Below are positions 16,418-23,718 of a stretch of 35,013 bases of DNA, in pieces. Under the pieces are notes generated by a model that was not told the DNA's origin, did not search any database, and worked only from the letters and a program-made list of their open reading frames with translations. The stretch lies in NCBI GenBank assembly GCA_031279975.1, contig JAITHL010000082.1, forward strand, positions 1-35,013, written 5' to 3'. The first letter of the stretch is position 1. The number at the start of each line of letters is the position of its first letter. The DNA comes from Treponema sp. (GTDB lineage Bacteria; Spirochaetota; Spirochaetia; Treponematales; Breznakiellaceae). The position numbers and the translations under genes were made by a program.

Positions 16418-17677
16418 ATGGAGTATTTTAAGGAACAAGCCTATACCGCTTCCGAATGTATAAAAAAGATACGGGAAAAGTATGGGGAGGGCTATACGAT
16501 CCTGATACAAAACTCGATACGCCTGGGGGGGATATTCGGCCTTTTTTCCCGGGAAGGGATAGAAATGCAGGGCTACGTAACCGGCGCGGCCCGGTATGCT
16601 CCTCCCCCCCCGGCGGCAAGCCGGCCCTTGGACCCGGAGGCGGATAAGAAACGGATGGAGGAGGAAAAAAAGAAAATACTTGCCCAGGCCGGCAAAACCG
16701 ATCCGGCGATGATTAGCCTCTTGCGCGAGGTCCGCGCCGATGTCCGCGTCTTGAAAGATAAACTGGAAACCGGCGGCCAGTCCGGCGGCCAGCCGGCGCG
16801 ATCCGCCCCGGGGGATCATCAAACAATAGTTGCCATAGGGGAGCTCCTCAGCCGGAACGATTTTACCCCCGAATACCGCGCGGCCATACTCAGCCGGATG
16901 CGGAAAGAATTCTCCCTGGAAACCTTGGAACACTATGACTCCGTGCAGGATGCGGTTTTGGAATGGATAGGGGGGAGCGTCAAGCTCTATAAGGACGCGG
17001 AATACCATAAACTTCCCCGGATCATGGTTTTGGTAGGCCCCACGGGGGTGGGCAAGACCACCACCATCGCCAAATTGGCCGCCCTTTTCGGCCCCGCCAG
17101 CAAGACCCCCTGTTCGGTGCATCTGATCACCATTGATAATTACCGTATCGGGGCGGAACAGCAGATAGAAAAATACGGCGATATTATGCAAATCCCCGTT
17201 TCCAGCGTAAAGAGCTATAATGAACTCAAGGAAACTATTGATATGAACGCGGAACAGGCGGATATGATCCTCATCGATACCATCGGGAAGAGCCCCCGGG
17301 CTTCCAGCGAACTGGGGGAGATGAAGCAGCTGCTTGACGCCTGCGGCGGCTCGGCGGAATACCACCTTGCGCTCATGGCGGCCACCAAATCCAGCGATAT
17401 TACCGAGATACTCCAGCAATTTGAGCCCTTCGGCTACCGTTCGGTCATTATTACCAAAATAGATGAAACCATGCGCATCGGCAATGTGATCAGCGTCTTA
17501 GCGGAGCGGGGGAAGGCCGTTTCCTATATTACCACCGGCCAGGTGGTGCCCCGGGACATTCAAAAAGCGGATGTGATGCGTTTTTTAATTAATCTGGATG
17601 GTTTTAAAATTAACCGGAAAAAATTTGAAACCCTATTTCCCAGCGGCGAATCTGAAAACATTCAATGGAGACCATGA
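16418..17677 (+). CDS. flhF: Flagellar placement GTPase FlhF
   Basis: FlhF is an SRP-family GTPase that places flagellar basal bodies at the cell pole. N-terminal residues 1-130 form the variable B domain with a Pro-rich and Lys/Glu-rich stretch. The NG domain follows. The P-loop GPTGVGKTT begins at G207, then [17 protein letters not shown], the G3-like [10 protein letters not shown] and the guanine-specificity TKID. Length 419 aa is typical. CAGGAG lies about 11 nt before the ATG. Eight consecutive C at 16604-16611 fall in the B domain. The end overlaps the flhG start region by a few bases, so the two antagonistic partners are translationally linked. Confidence 0.95.
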   Translation: MEYFKEQAYTASECIKKIREKYGEGYTILIQNSIRLGGIFGLFSREGIEMQGYVTGAARYAPPPPAASRPLDPEADKKRMEEEKKKILAQAGKTDPAMISLLREVRADVRVLKDKLETGGQSGGQPARSAPGDHQTIVAIGELLSRNDFTPEYRAAILSRMRKEFSLETLEHYDSVQDAVLEWIGGSVKLYKDAEYHKLPRIMVLVGPTGVGKTTTIAKLAALFGPASKTPCSVHLITIDNYRIGAEQQIEKYGDIMQIPVSSVKSYNELKETIDMNAEQADMILIDTIGKSPRASSELGEMKQLLDACGGSAEYHLALMAATKSSDITEILQQFEPFGYRSVIITKIDETMRIGNVISVLAERGKAVSYITTGQVVPRDIQKADVMRFLINLDGFKINRKKFETLFPSGESENIQWRP

Positions 17678-18567
17678 TGGAAGATCAAGCGGAAATATTG
17701 CGGGAGATGATGCAAAAAAAAAATCCGGCGGATAAGCCGCCGGTAAAACCCCAGGAAGCGAAGAAGACCCGGATCATTACGGTAACCAGCGGCAAGGGCG
17801 GGGTGGGCAAAACCAACATTTCCGTGAATATGGCCCTTGCCTATGCCCGGCTGGGGAGGAAAGTGGTGGTCATGGACGCGGACCTGGGCCTTGCCAATGT
17901 GAACGTCATGCTCAATATGATCCCGAAATTCAACCTCTATCATGTGATCCGCAATCAGAAGACCATGCGGGAAATTATGGTGGAAACCGAGTACGGCATT
18001 TCCATAGTCGCCGGGGCCTCGGGTTTTTCCAAAATAGCGAACCTTTCCGAAGCGGAGCGGCAGAATTTTATCCACGAACTGGACACCCTTTCCAACGCGG
18101 ACATCATCATCATCGACACCAGCGCCGGGGTCTCCAGCAACGTCATGGACTTTATCGCCGCGGCGGACGACGCGGTTATTGTAACCACCCCGGAGCCTAC
18201 CGCCATAACCGACGCCTACGGCATTATCAAGATCATCGCCACGGAAATTGACAACCTGAATATGGGCCTGAAATTGGTGGTCAACCGGGTTAAGTCCGTA
18301 ACAGAGGCGAAAAAGGTCGCGGACCGGATGACCAGCATCGCGGGGCAGTTCCTCAACCTGAAGGTTGATTATCTTGGGTTCATTTATGACGACGCCATGG
18401 TTTCCCAAGCGGTGCTCCGTCAGCGCCCCTTTATGGTGATCGATCCTAAGTGTAAGGCTTCAATATGCATCCAGCATATCGTCGGGCGGATGGAACGGAA
18501 TAATCTCCAGGATAACGCGGGGCTGGGCAGGATGATTAAACGGCTTTTTGGCCGAAACTATGAATAG
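17674..18567 (+). CDS. flhG: Flagellar number regulator FlhG (MinD-like ATPase, YlxH)
   Basis: FlhG is a MinD-type ATPase that limits flagellar number and activates the FlhF GTPase. The N-terminus carries DQAEILR, a clear DQAxxLR FlhF-activating motif. The deviant Walker A is [31 protein letters not shown] follows, then [16 protein letters not shown] (Walker B/switch region), then [13 protein letters not shown]. Start candidates in frame are ATG 17665, 17674 and 17677. GGAG at 17667-17670 fits 17674 or 17677; 17674 gives an ATGA overlap with flhF. A run of ten A (17714-17723) lies a few codons after the DQAxxLR motif. Three hairpins follow the stop. Confidence 0.93.
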   Translation: MMEDQAEILREMMQKKNPADKPPVKPQEAKKTRIITVTSGKGGVGKTNISVNMALAYARLGRKVVVMDADLGLANVNVMLNMIPKFNLYHVIRNQKTMREIMVETEYGISIVAGASGFSKIANLSEAERQNFIHELDTLSNADIIIIDTSAGVSSNVMDFIAAADDAVIVTTPEPTAITDAYGIIKIIATEIDNLNMGLKLVVNRVKSVTEAKKVADRMTSIAGQFLNLKVDYLGFIYDDAMVSQAVLRQRPFMVIDPKCKASICIQHIVGRMERNNLQDNAGLGRMIKRLFGRNYE

Positions 18568-18568
18568 G

Positions 18569-18685
18569 GCTGGTCTGAAACTTCAGTTTCAGACCAGCTT
18601 CCACTTAAAAACGCGGTTTCGCAAGGCTTTAGCCTGAGAAACCGCAAGACTTGTTCCGAAACCAACCGGGTTTTGGAACAAGTCT
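18569..18685 (+). repeat. Array of three different hairpins after flhG
   Basis: Hairpin 1 (18569-18598) is a perfect 14-bp stem, GCTGGTCTGAAACT/AGTTTCAGACCAGC, with a TC loop. Hairpin 2 (18613-18645) has outer arms GCGGTTTC/GAAACCGC and an inner AGGCT/AGCCT stem. Hairpin 3 (18647-18685) has arms AGACTTGTTCC/GGAACAAGTCT extended by AAACC/GGTTT-type pairing. The three sequences are unrelated to each other. None is followed by a U-tract, and genes continue in the same direction. Terminator activity is therefore unlikely; RNA processing, stabilisation or a repeat element is more plausible. Confidence 0.8.
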
Positions 18686-18699
18686 AATGAGGGAAGCGG

Positions 18700-19371
18700 A
18701 TGCTAAATATGCGGTGGAGTAGTATAGCGGGGGGGGGCGCGTTTGTCCTGTCCTTCCTGATCGGCCTTATCAGCGGAGCCGGCGTCTTTGCGCTGGTCCG
18801 GGCGCTCGTGTTCGGGGCGGTTTTTTTCGGTTTGGCCGCGGGCGTTTACTGGCTTATCAATCAATTTTTTCCCGAGTTTTTGGCCGGGGCATCCCCAGGG
18901 GGAAGCGGCGGCGAGGGGGCCGCGGGATCCCAAGTCGATATTACCGTGGAAGGGGATGACGATTTTGCCGCCGCCGGCCTTTTTCGCCCCCCGGCGGCGG
19001 GGCGGGCTGAACCGGACGGCCTGGACGGTCCGCCGGAGCCGGCTGGGGGCGGGGCTTTGGATACGGCCCTGGATCAGACGGATGAAGAGGGCTATACTGC
19101 TCCGGAGCCCCAGGGAGCCGCCGGCGGCGCGGCGCGGGGGGCGGCGATTCCCTCCGAAGGGGATGACGCGGTGGATACGCTCCCCGATTTGGAAGGGATA
19201 AGCGGCGGGTATCAGCCCATGATAGTGGAGGATACTATGGATATATCGACCGAACCGCCTAATCCGGCCAGGAAACCCTCGATGAATTCCGCGAAACCCC
19301 TGGAATTAGACGGCGATTTTAGGCCGAAGGAAATAGCGGCGGCCATACAAACATTATTAAAACGGGAATAA
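18700..19371 (+). CDS. Conserved-position membrane protein of unknown function (223 aa)
   Basis: I do not recognise a named family. The protein begins with two hydrophobic segments (about 10-30 and 33-52, VFALVRALVFGAVFFGLAAG). A long acidic, Gly/Ala/Pro-rich, probably disordered middle follows. The C-terminal end is a short ordered-looking stretch (MNSAKPLELDGDFRPKEIAA, then AAIQTLLKRE). It lies between flhG and fliA, where treponemes usually carry a hypothetical gene, so a motility or polar-localisation role is possible but unproven. GAGGGAAG precedes the ATG. Nine consecutive G (18729-18737) occupy codons 10-13, where a slip would destroy the reading frame. Confidence 0.75.
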   Translation: MLNMRWSSIAGGGAFVLSFLIGLISGAGVFALVRALVFGAVFFGLAAGVYWLINQFFPEFLAGASPGGSGGEGAAGSQVDITVEGDDDFAAAGLFRPPAAGRAEPDGLDGPPEPAGGGALDTALDQTDEEGYTAPEPQGAAGGAARGAAIPSEGDDAVDTLPDLEGISGGYQPMIVEDTMDISTEPPNPARKPSMNSAKPLELDGDFRPKEIAAAIQTLLKRE

Positions 19372-19405
19372 GGATTATACTATGGGGAATGTCCTTCTGG
19401 AGCAG

Positions 19406-19455
19406 AAACAGAAGAGGAACGTTGGCATGAAAACAGAAGAGGAACTTTGGCATGA
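19406..19455 (+). repeat. 25-bp tandem duplication containing the fliA ribosome-binding site and start
   Basis: Bases 19406-19430 and 19431-19455 are two adjacent copies of a 25-bp unit differing at one position (GAACGTTGG versus GAACTTTGG). Each copy contains AGAAGAGG, a 9-nt spacer and ATG. The ATG of copy 1 (19427) opens fliA. The ATG of copy 2 (19452) is in another frame that closes after about 22 codons. The 25-bp length is not a multiple of three. Confidence 0.9.
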
Positions 19456-20194
19456 ATACCGGCAAAACAGGGACCCAACGGTTCGGGAGGCTTTTATCAA
19501 GCAGTACGCCCCGCTGGTGAAGTATGTGGCCGGGAAAGTGGCGGTCGGGATGCCCCATAACGTGGAATTTGATGATCTGGTGGGATTTGGCGTCTTTGGG
19601 TTATTGGACGCGATCGATAAGTTTGATCCCGAAAAGAATGTAAAATTTAAAACCTATGCGGTTACCCGTATCCGGGGGGCTATTTTCGATGAACTGCGGT
19701 CCATTGACTGGGTCCCCCGGTCGGTGCGGCAGAAGACCCGCGAAGTGGAAGAGGCTGTCGGTTCCCTGGAAGCCCATCTGGGGCGGACCGCGACGGATCA
19801 GGAGATTGCCCGTTCCCTGGGGATGAATGAATCGGAATTCCTGAAAACCATGATGAAAATATCGGGAACTTCCATACTCTCCTTGAACGACGTGTGGTTT
19901 TCAGGGGATGAAAATGATAAAGTATCCATAGGGGACAGCATTGAGTCTCCTGAAAGCCTCAATCCGGATATCATCGTGGAAAAGGATGAAATCCGCCGGG
20001 TTATTATCAACGCCATCAATGAACTGCCGGATAAAGAAAAGAAAATTTTGGTGCTCTATTACTATGAGGATCTGACCCTGAAAGAGATAGGACAGGTGTT
20101 GGAGGTTACCGAATCCCGGGTTTCCCAATTGCATACCAAGGCCATACTGAGGCTCCGGGCAAAATTGACAAATATCCGCAAAGGAATTGTATAG
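19427..20194 (+). CDS. fliA: RNA polymerase sigma factor FliA/WhiG (sigma-28)
   Basis: This alternative sigma factor drives late flagellar and chemotaxis genes. Region 2 is clear: EFDDLVGFGVFGLLDAIDKF, then KFKTYAVTRIRGAIFDELRS, then the WVPRSVRQK motif diagnostic of sigma-28/WhiG. Region 3 is around LGRTATDQEIARSLGMNESE. Region 4 ends with LPDKEKKILVLYYYEDLTLK and VTESRVSQLHTKAILRLR. The ORF track starts at ATG 19382, but the conserved part begins TEEELWHEYRQNRDP. AGAGG at 19413-19417 lies 9 nt before ATG 19427, so I choose that start (255 aa). The initiation region is a 25-bp tandem duplication. It could recognise the GCCGATAA box before flbB, making a feedback loop (inference). Confidence 0.94.
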   Translation: MKTEEELWHEYRQNRDPTVREAFIKQYAPLVKYVAGKVAVGMPHNVEFDDLVGFGVFGLLDAIDKFDPEKNVKFKTYAVTRIRGAIFDELRSIDWVPRSVRQKTREVEEAVGSLEAHLGRTATDQEIARSLGMNESEFLKTMMKISGTSILSLNDVWFSGDENDKVSIGDSIESPESLNPDIIVEKDEIRRVIINAINELPDKEKKILVLYYYEDLTLKEIGQVLEVTESRVSQLHTKAILRLRAKLTNIRKGIV

Positions 20195-20203
20195 GGGCTG
20201 TAT

Positions 20204-22165
20204 ATGGTTGATTTCGCTCAGTTGCGGCTTGTGCTGAAAGACCGGTTGGAACAAGACCGGAATATCCATTCTATCAACGCCGAGGGTCCCACCCTGGAAG
20301 CGGCGGTCGCCCAGGCCGCCGCCTTGCTGAACCTTCCCGTCCGGCGTATCGAATACGAGGTTACCCAGTGGGGCTTTGGGGGAATCTTGGGCGCCGGGAA
20401 GAAGGGCTGGAAAATCCGGGCCTATGAACGGACGCAGGTTAAAAAGCAGGACCCCGCGGCGGTTCAAACCGAAGAAACCGAGGAGGTGAAGGCGCCGGTT
20501 ATTGCCGATAAGGACGGGGATGTTTTTGTGCAGTTAAGCCAGGACGGGGCCTTCCTCAAGGTTATCCCCCCGTCCGGCAAGGGGAAACGGGCTACCGAGG
20601 CCATGGCCCTGAAAGCCCTGGAGGATAAGAACGCGCGGGATATTGACCGGCAGGTAGTCAGCGCGGCGGTAAAAGAGGCGGACGGCTCCTATGTGCTGGC
20701 AGGCCAGTTCGACCATAACCTGATGCACGACGCCTTTGTTTCGGTGGAACTCTCGGATCAGGAGATGAAGGCATTCATCCAGATAAGCCCCCCGGGAATC
20801 GGGGGCTGCGATATTTCCTACGAAACCTTTATCAGCGTCCTCAGAAATAACAAGGTTGTCCACGGGATCAAAGAAGAGTTCCTGCGGGAATTCGCGGACC
20901 GCCCGGTGTATAAAGAAAAAGTCCTGGTCGCCGAGGGGACGAAGCCGGTAAACGGGCGGGACGCCTGTATGCAATACAATTTTGAAACCGATCAATCCCA
21001 GGTGCGGCTCCGGGAAGGGGCTAACGGCAAGGTTGATTTTAAGGACCTTAATATCATTCAGAATGTGGTGGAAGGCCAGCCGCTGGCAAAAAAAATCCCC
21101 CCCGAAGAGGGCGTTATGGGGAGGACCATCACCGGGAAGGCCATACCCGCGAAAAACGGCAAGGATATTTCCCTTCCCTTGGGTAAGAATGTCCATGTGG
21201 GGGATGACGGCGGCACCATCGTCGCGGACATGAACGGCCAGGTGGTGGAGGTTGGCGGGAAGATCAATGTGGAACCGGTGTATATGGTGCAGGGGAATGT
21301 GGACCTCAAAACCGGAAATATTATTTTTTTGGGCACGGTGGTCATTACCGGCAATGTGGAGGACGGATTTTCGGTCAAGGCGGCGGGGAATATTGAAGTG
21401 AACGGAACGGTGGAAAAAGCGGAACTGGACGCTGAGGGGGATGTCATCGTGCATCAGGGTATTACCGGGAAAAACGCCGGTTCCGTCAAGGCCGGCAAGT
21501 CCATTTGGGCCCGGTTTATCGAGAACGCCACCATTGAGGCGGGGAATATGGTGGTCGCATCCGACGGCATCATCAATTCCCAGGTAGACGCCTTTAAACG
21601 GATCATCTGTCAAGGGAAGCGGGCCCATATCGTGGGCGGACGCCTGCGGGCCACCGAAGAGATAAACGCCAAGATCATCGGCAGCCCCACCAGCGGCACC
21701 GAAACCATCTGCGAGGTCGGGTTTGATCCCAAGAGTAAGAGCCAGTTGGACCTCCTTATCGCTAATAAGGAAGCGTCGGAAAAAGAGCTGGAGGACATCC
21801 AGCTTAATATCCAAACCCTCGTTACTATTAAAAAACAGCGGATGTCCCTGCCGGAGGATAAGGAGGCGTATTTGAAGGAGCTCATGGACCGTCGGCAGGA
21901 ACTGGTATCGGAATTGCAGAATATCAATGAGGAGCGGGAGAAAATTCAGGTATTCCTGAGCGGTTTGCAGAGCCGCGGACGGGTTTCGGCCTCCGCCAAG
22001 GTGTATCCAGGGGTAAAAATCGTGGTCAAGGATTGTAAAGAAGACATACGGAATGAATACAAAGCGGTTACCTTTGTCCTTGAAAACGGCCTTATCCGGA
22101 GCGTTAAGTATGAGGAGCCGGACGAGGAAGCAAAGAGAGGGCCCGATGGCTATACAACCACTTGA
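20204..22165 (+). CDS. FapA family (DUF342) protein with N-terminal Jag_N domain
   Basis: The N-terminal about 80 residues match the Jag_N pattern of KhpB/Jag RNA-binding proteins: TLEAAVAQAAALLNLPVRRI, then GFGGILGAGKKGWKIRAYE. The rest is a FapA/DUF342 polymerising beta-helix-like protein. Family phrases include PPEEGVMGRTITGKAIPAKN and GNVDLKTGNIIFLGTVVITG, with the repetitive beta region about 340-500 (IEVNGTVEKAELDAEGDVIV) and a coiled coil about 515-590. DUF342 proteins near flagellar genes have been called flagellar assembly protein A, though function is poorly defined. It is 653 aa with no signal. AGGGG precedes the ATG. Homopolymers A8 and C7 adjoin at about 21088-21103. The stop overlaps the next gene by 20 bp. 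Confidence 0.85.
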   Translation: MVDFAQLRLVLKDRLEQDRNIHSINAEGPTLEAAVAQAAALLNLPVRRIEYEVTQWGFGGILGAGKKGWKIRAYERTQVKKQDPAAVQTEETEEVKAPVIADKDGDVFVQLSQDGAFLKVIPPSGKGKRATEAMALKALEDKNARDIDRQVVSAAVKEADGSYVLAGQFDHNLMHDAFVSVELSDQEMKAFIQISPPGIGGCDISYETFISVLRNNKVVHGIKEEFLREFADRPVYKEKVLVAEGTKPVNGRDACMQYNFETDQSQVRLREGANGKVDFKDLNIIQNVVEGQPLAKKIPPEEGVMGRTITGKAIPAKNGKDISLPLGKNVHVGDDGGTIVADMNGQVVEVGGKINVEPVYMVQGNVDLKTGNIIFLGTVVITGNVEDGFSVKAAGNIEVNGTVEKAELDAEGDVIVHQGITGKNAGSVKAGKSIWARFIENATIEAGNMVVASDGIINSQVDAFKRIICQGKRAHIVGGRLRATEEINAKIIGSPTSGTETICEVGFDPKSKSQLDLLIANKEASEKELEDIQLNIQTLVTIKKQRMSLPEDKEAYLKELMDRRQELVSELQNINEEREKIQVFLSGLQSRGRVSASAKVYPGVKIVVKDCKEDIRNEYKAVTFVLENGLIRSVKYEEPDEEAKRGPDGYTTT

Positions 22166-22478
22166 TTTACAGATTCTTTTTTCCCAACTCGATAAGGTTG
22201 GGAAGGATCAGGCGACCCAGAAAGAGGGCGCGCAAATGCAGGCCGCCTTGCAGGGTATGCATATTCAAAAAAAAACGGATGAACATTTTCACGCGGTAAA
22301 TGAACTCCAGGACATTGGAAAAGAAGCCGAGCGGATAAAGGATAAAAACGCCCGGCAGCAGCAGCAGGGAGGGAGCGCCGCGCAGGAAGACGGGGACGGT
22401 GAAACGCGGGAATCTGACGGTGAAACCGCGGTTATCAGAGATCCGGCCTTGGGTAAGAATATCGATGTAAGCGGATGA
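22146..22478 (+). CDS. Small hypothetical protein (110 aa)
   Basis: No family is recognised. The frame given by the ORF track begins at 22053 in a region inside the upstream gene. The likely start is ATG 22146 with AGAGAGG 5 nt before it, giving MAIQPLDLQILFSQLDKVGK. The protein is hydrophilic, helix-rich and Gln/Lys/Asp-rich, with a Q-rich patch (NARQQQQGGSAAQEDGDGE). A nine-A run (22267-22275) encodes part of HIQKKTDEH. It overlaps the FapA gene by 20 bp and is 3 bp from the next gene, so all three are co-translated. The role may be structural or regulatory in motility, but this is only context. Confidence 0.75.
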   Translation: MAIQPLDLQILFSQLDKVGKDQATQKEGAQMQAALQGMHIQKKTDEHFHAVNELQDIGKEAERIKDKNARQQQQGGSAAQEDGDGETRESDGETAVIRDPALGKNIDVSG

Positions 22479-22481
22479 GGC

Positions 22482-23273
22482 ATGACGGCAGCGCTTGTTT
22501 TTTCCACCGCCAGCTTGCTCGTATCGGGATTTTCCTTTCTTTTTTTTCGGAGCTACCTGAACCGCCGTACCGGCCATAAGCGTATTCTCGTGGAATTCCA
22601 AGAAGAGGCGCGGCAGATCATTGCCGGTATTGATGAAGCCGCCGATAGGGACCTCTTACTGGTAGAAGAGCGGGTAAAGGCCCTTAAGATCATGCTCCAG
22701 GATGTGGATAACCGGATCAATGAGTTAAACCGGCGGATAGGGGTTTTTATCCGGGAAGAGGAGCGGCAAAAGGCCCAGGAATACGCCTATGCGGAACTGG
22801 GGGCCCGCCGGGGCGGGAATGTTCCGGCGGGGGCGCAGGCCCGGAAGTCCCCGCCCCTGGCATCCCGGTTTACGCTCCCGGATATTCCGGCACAGTCTTC
22901 CTCCACCGGCTTTTCCGCCTCCCCGCCCGCCGCTCTGGATACGCCCTTGCCGGCTGAGACCCCCAGGCCGCTGGAGCCGCTTGCCGCCCCCCCAGCGGCG
23001 TCCGCCGATAGGCGGAGCCGGAGCGTTCCGGCGTCTGAAGGTTCCCCGGGCGGCCTTCCGGCAAAACCCCTAACCGGAACCGCTGAAGAGCCGGTCCGCC
23101 CCCGGTTCGCGCATCCCAAGAAGCCTATTAAACCGAAACCCGCGCCCTTTGCGGAACGGGTACGGGAACTGCATCTTGCCGGATTCTCCTCCGATTTAAT
23201 CGCTTCCCATCTTAACGCCACGGTAAGCGAGGTGGACCTGGTTATCGCCTTGGGGGAATGGCATGTTCCATAA
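22482..23273 (+). CDS. Membrane-anchored coiled-coil protein with C-terminal HTH-like segment (263 aa)
   Basis: The N-terminus holds one membrane helix (about 3-25, FSTASLLVSGFSFLFFRSYL). It is followed by a coiled coil (about 35-95, ARQIIAGIDEAADRDLLLVE), a Pro/Ala-rich low-complexity linker and a short C-terminal helical domain. That domain (FAERVRELHLAGFSSDLIAS, then HLNATVSEVDLVIAL) resembles a small helix-turn-helix as in DUF2802-like proteins. I do not assign a function. It is the last gene of the motility run. ATG follows GATGAGG. No convincing terminator follows before the tRNA promoter. Confidence 0.75.
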   Translation: MTAALVFSTASLLVSGFSFLFFRSYLNRRTGHKRILVEFQEEARQIIAGIDEAADRDLLLVEERVKALKIMLQDVDNRINELNRRIGVFIREEERQKAQEYAYAELGARRGGNVPAGAQARKSPPLASRFTLPDIPAQSSSTGFSASPPAALDTPLPAETPRPLEPLAAPPAASADRRSRSVPASEGSPGGLPAKPLTGTAEEPVRPRFAHPKKPIKPKPAPFAERVRELHLAGFSSDLIASHLNATVSEVDLVIALGEWHVP

Positions 23274-23295
23274 AAACCATAGTATTACAGCCCCC

Positions 23296-23324
23296 TTGAC
23301 CTTTTTTTCAAAAATAGCTACTAT
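23296..23324 (+). promoter_or_regulatory. Sigma-70-type promoter of tRNA-Phe
   Basis: TTGACC (23296-23301) and TACTAT (23319-23324) are separated by exactly 17 bp, mostly T and A. The tRNA begins 14 bp after the -10 box, as expected for a tRNA promoter with a short 5' leader. Confidence 0.8.
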
Positions 23325-23337
23325 AGATACATAAGCA

Positions 23338-23410
23338 GCCGCTGTAGCTCAGTTGGTAGAGCAAAGGACTGAAAATCCTTGTGTCGAGAGTTCGATTCTC
23401 TCTGGCGGCA
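23338..23410 (+). tRNA. tRNA-Phe (anticodon GAA)
   Basis: The 73-nt sequence folds as a canonical tRNA. The acceptor arms are GCCGCTG/TGGCGGC (two wobble pairs). The D arm region is GCTC AGTTGGTA GAGC. The anticodon arm is AAGGA CTGAAAA TCCTT with GAA at the centre. The T arm is GAGAG TTCGATT CTCTC. The discriminator is A. CCA is not encoded: AAA follows. Confidence 0.97.
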
Positions 23411-23718
23411 AAAGGCGTTTCTTATTCATGTAGTCCGCTCTAACGGTAAAAGGCATTGCTTGCTTATCCGGCGTTTTCTAATGGTAAAAGATATTGCTTG
23501 CTCATCCGGTATTCTCTGATGGTAAAGGGCTTTTCTTGCTTGTCCGGCGTTTTCTAACGGTAAAAGGTATTGCTTACGGTGATCTCTGATGGTAAAGGGT
23601 ATTTTTTGCTCATCCGGCGCTTTTTGACGGCAAGGGCATTGTTCGCCCGCCCGGCGCGTCCGGGGAAATTTGTCAACTATACATAGGACGGCGGGGAAAA
23701 GTATGCTATGATTAAGGC
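23411..23718 (+). repeat. Degenerate 38-bp tandem repeat array downstream of tRNA-Phe
   Basis: Six units can be read at 23439, 23477, 23515, 23553, 23585 and 23623, ending about 23658. Four are exactly 38 bp, the fourth has lost 6 bp and the last is more diverged. The shared core is TCTRAYGGTAAARGG...TTGCTTGCTCATCCGGCGTTT. A half unit (AAAAGGCGTTTCTTATTC) follows the tRNA directly. Units 1 and 4, and 3 and 5, are more alike. It is not a CRISPR: there are no unique spacers. No ORF or clear hairpin explains it. The final 60 bp (23659-23718) is leader to the next gene; I see no convincing promoter there. Confidence 0.85.

Noticed and set aside
18569-18598. Intrinsic terminator after flhG
   Set aside because: The stem is strong but is followed by CTTCCACTT, not a U-tract, and genes continue in the same direction.
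23439-23658. CRISPR array
   Set aside because: Units repeat head to tail over their whole 38-bp length with no unique spacers, and no cas genes are near.
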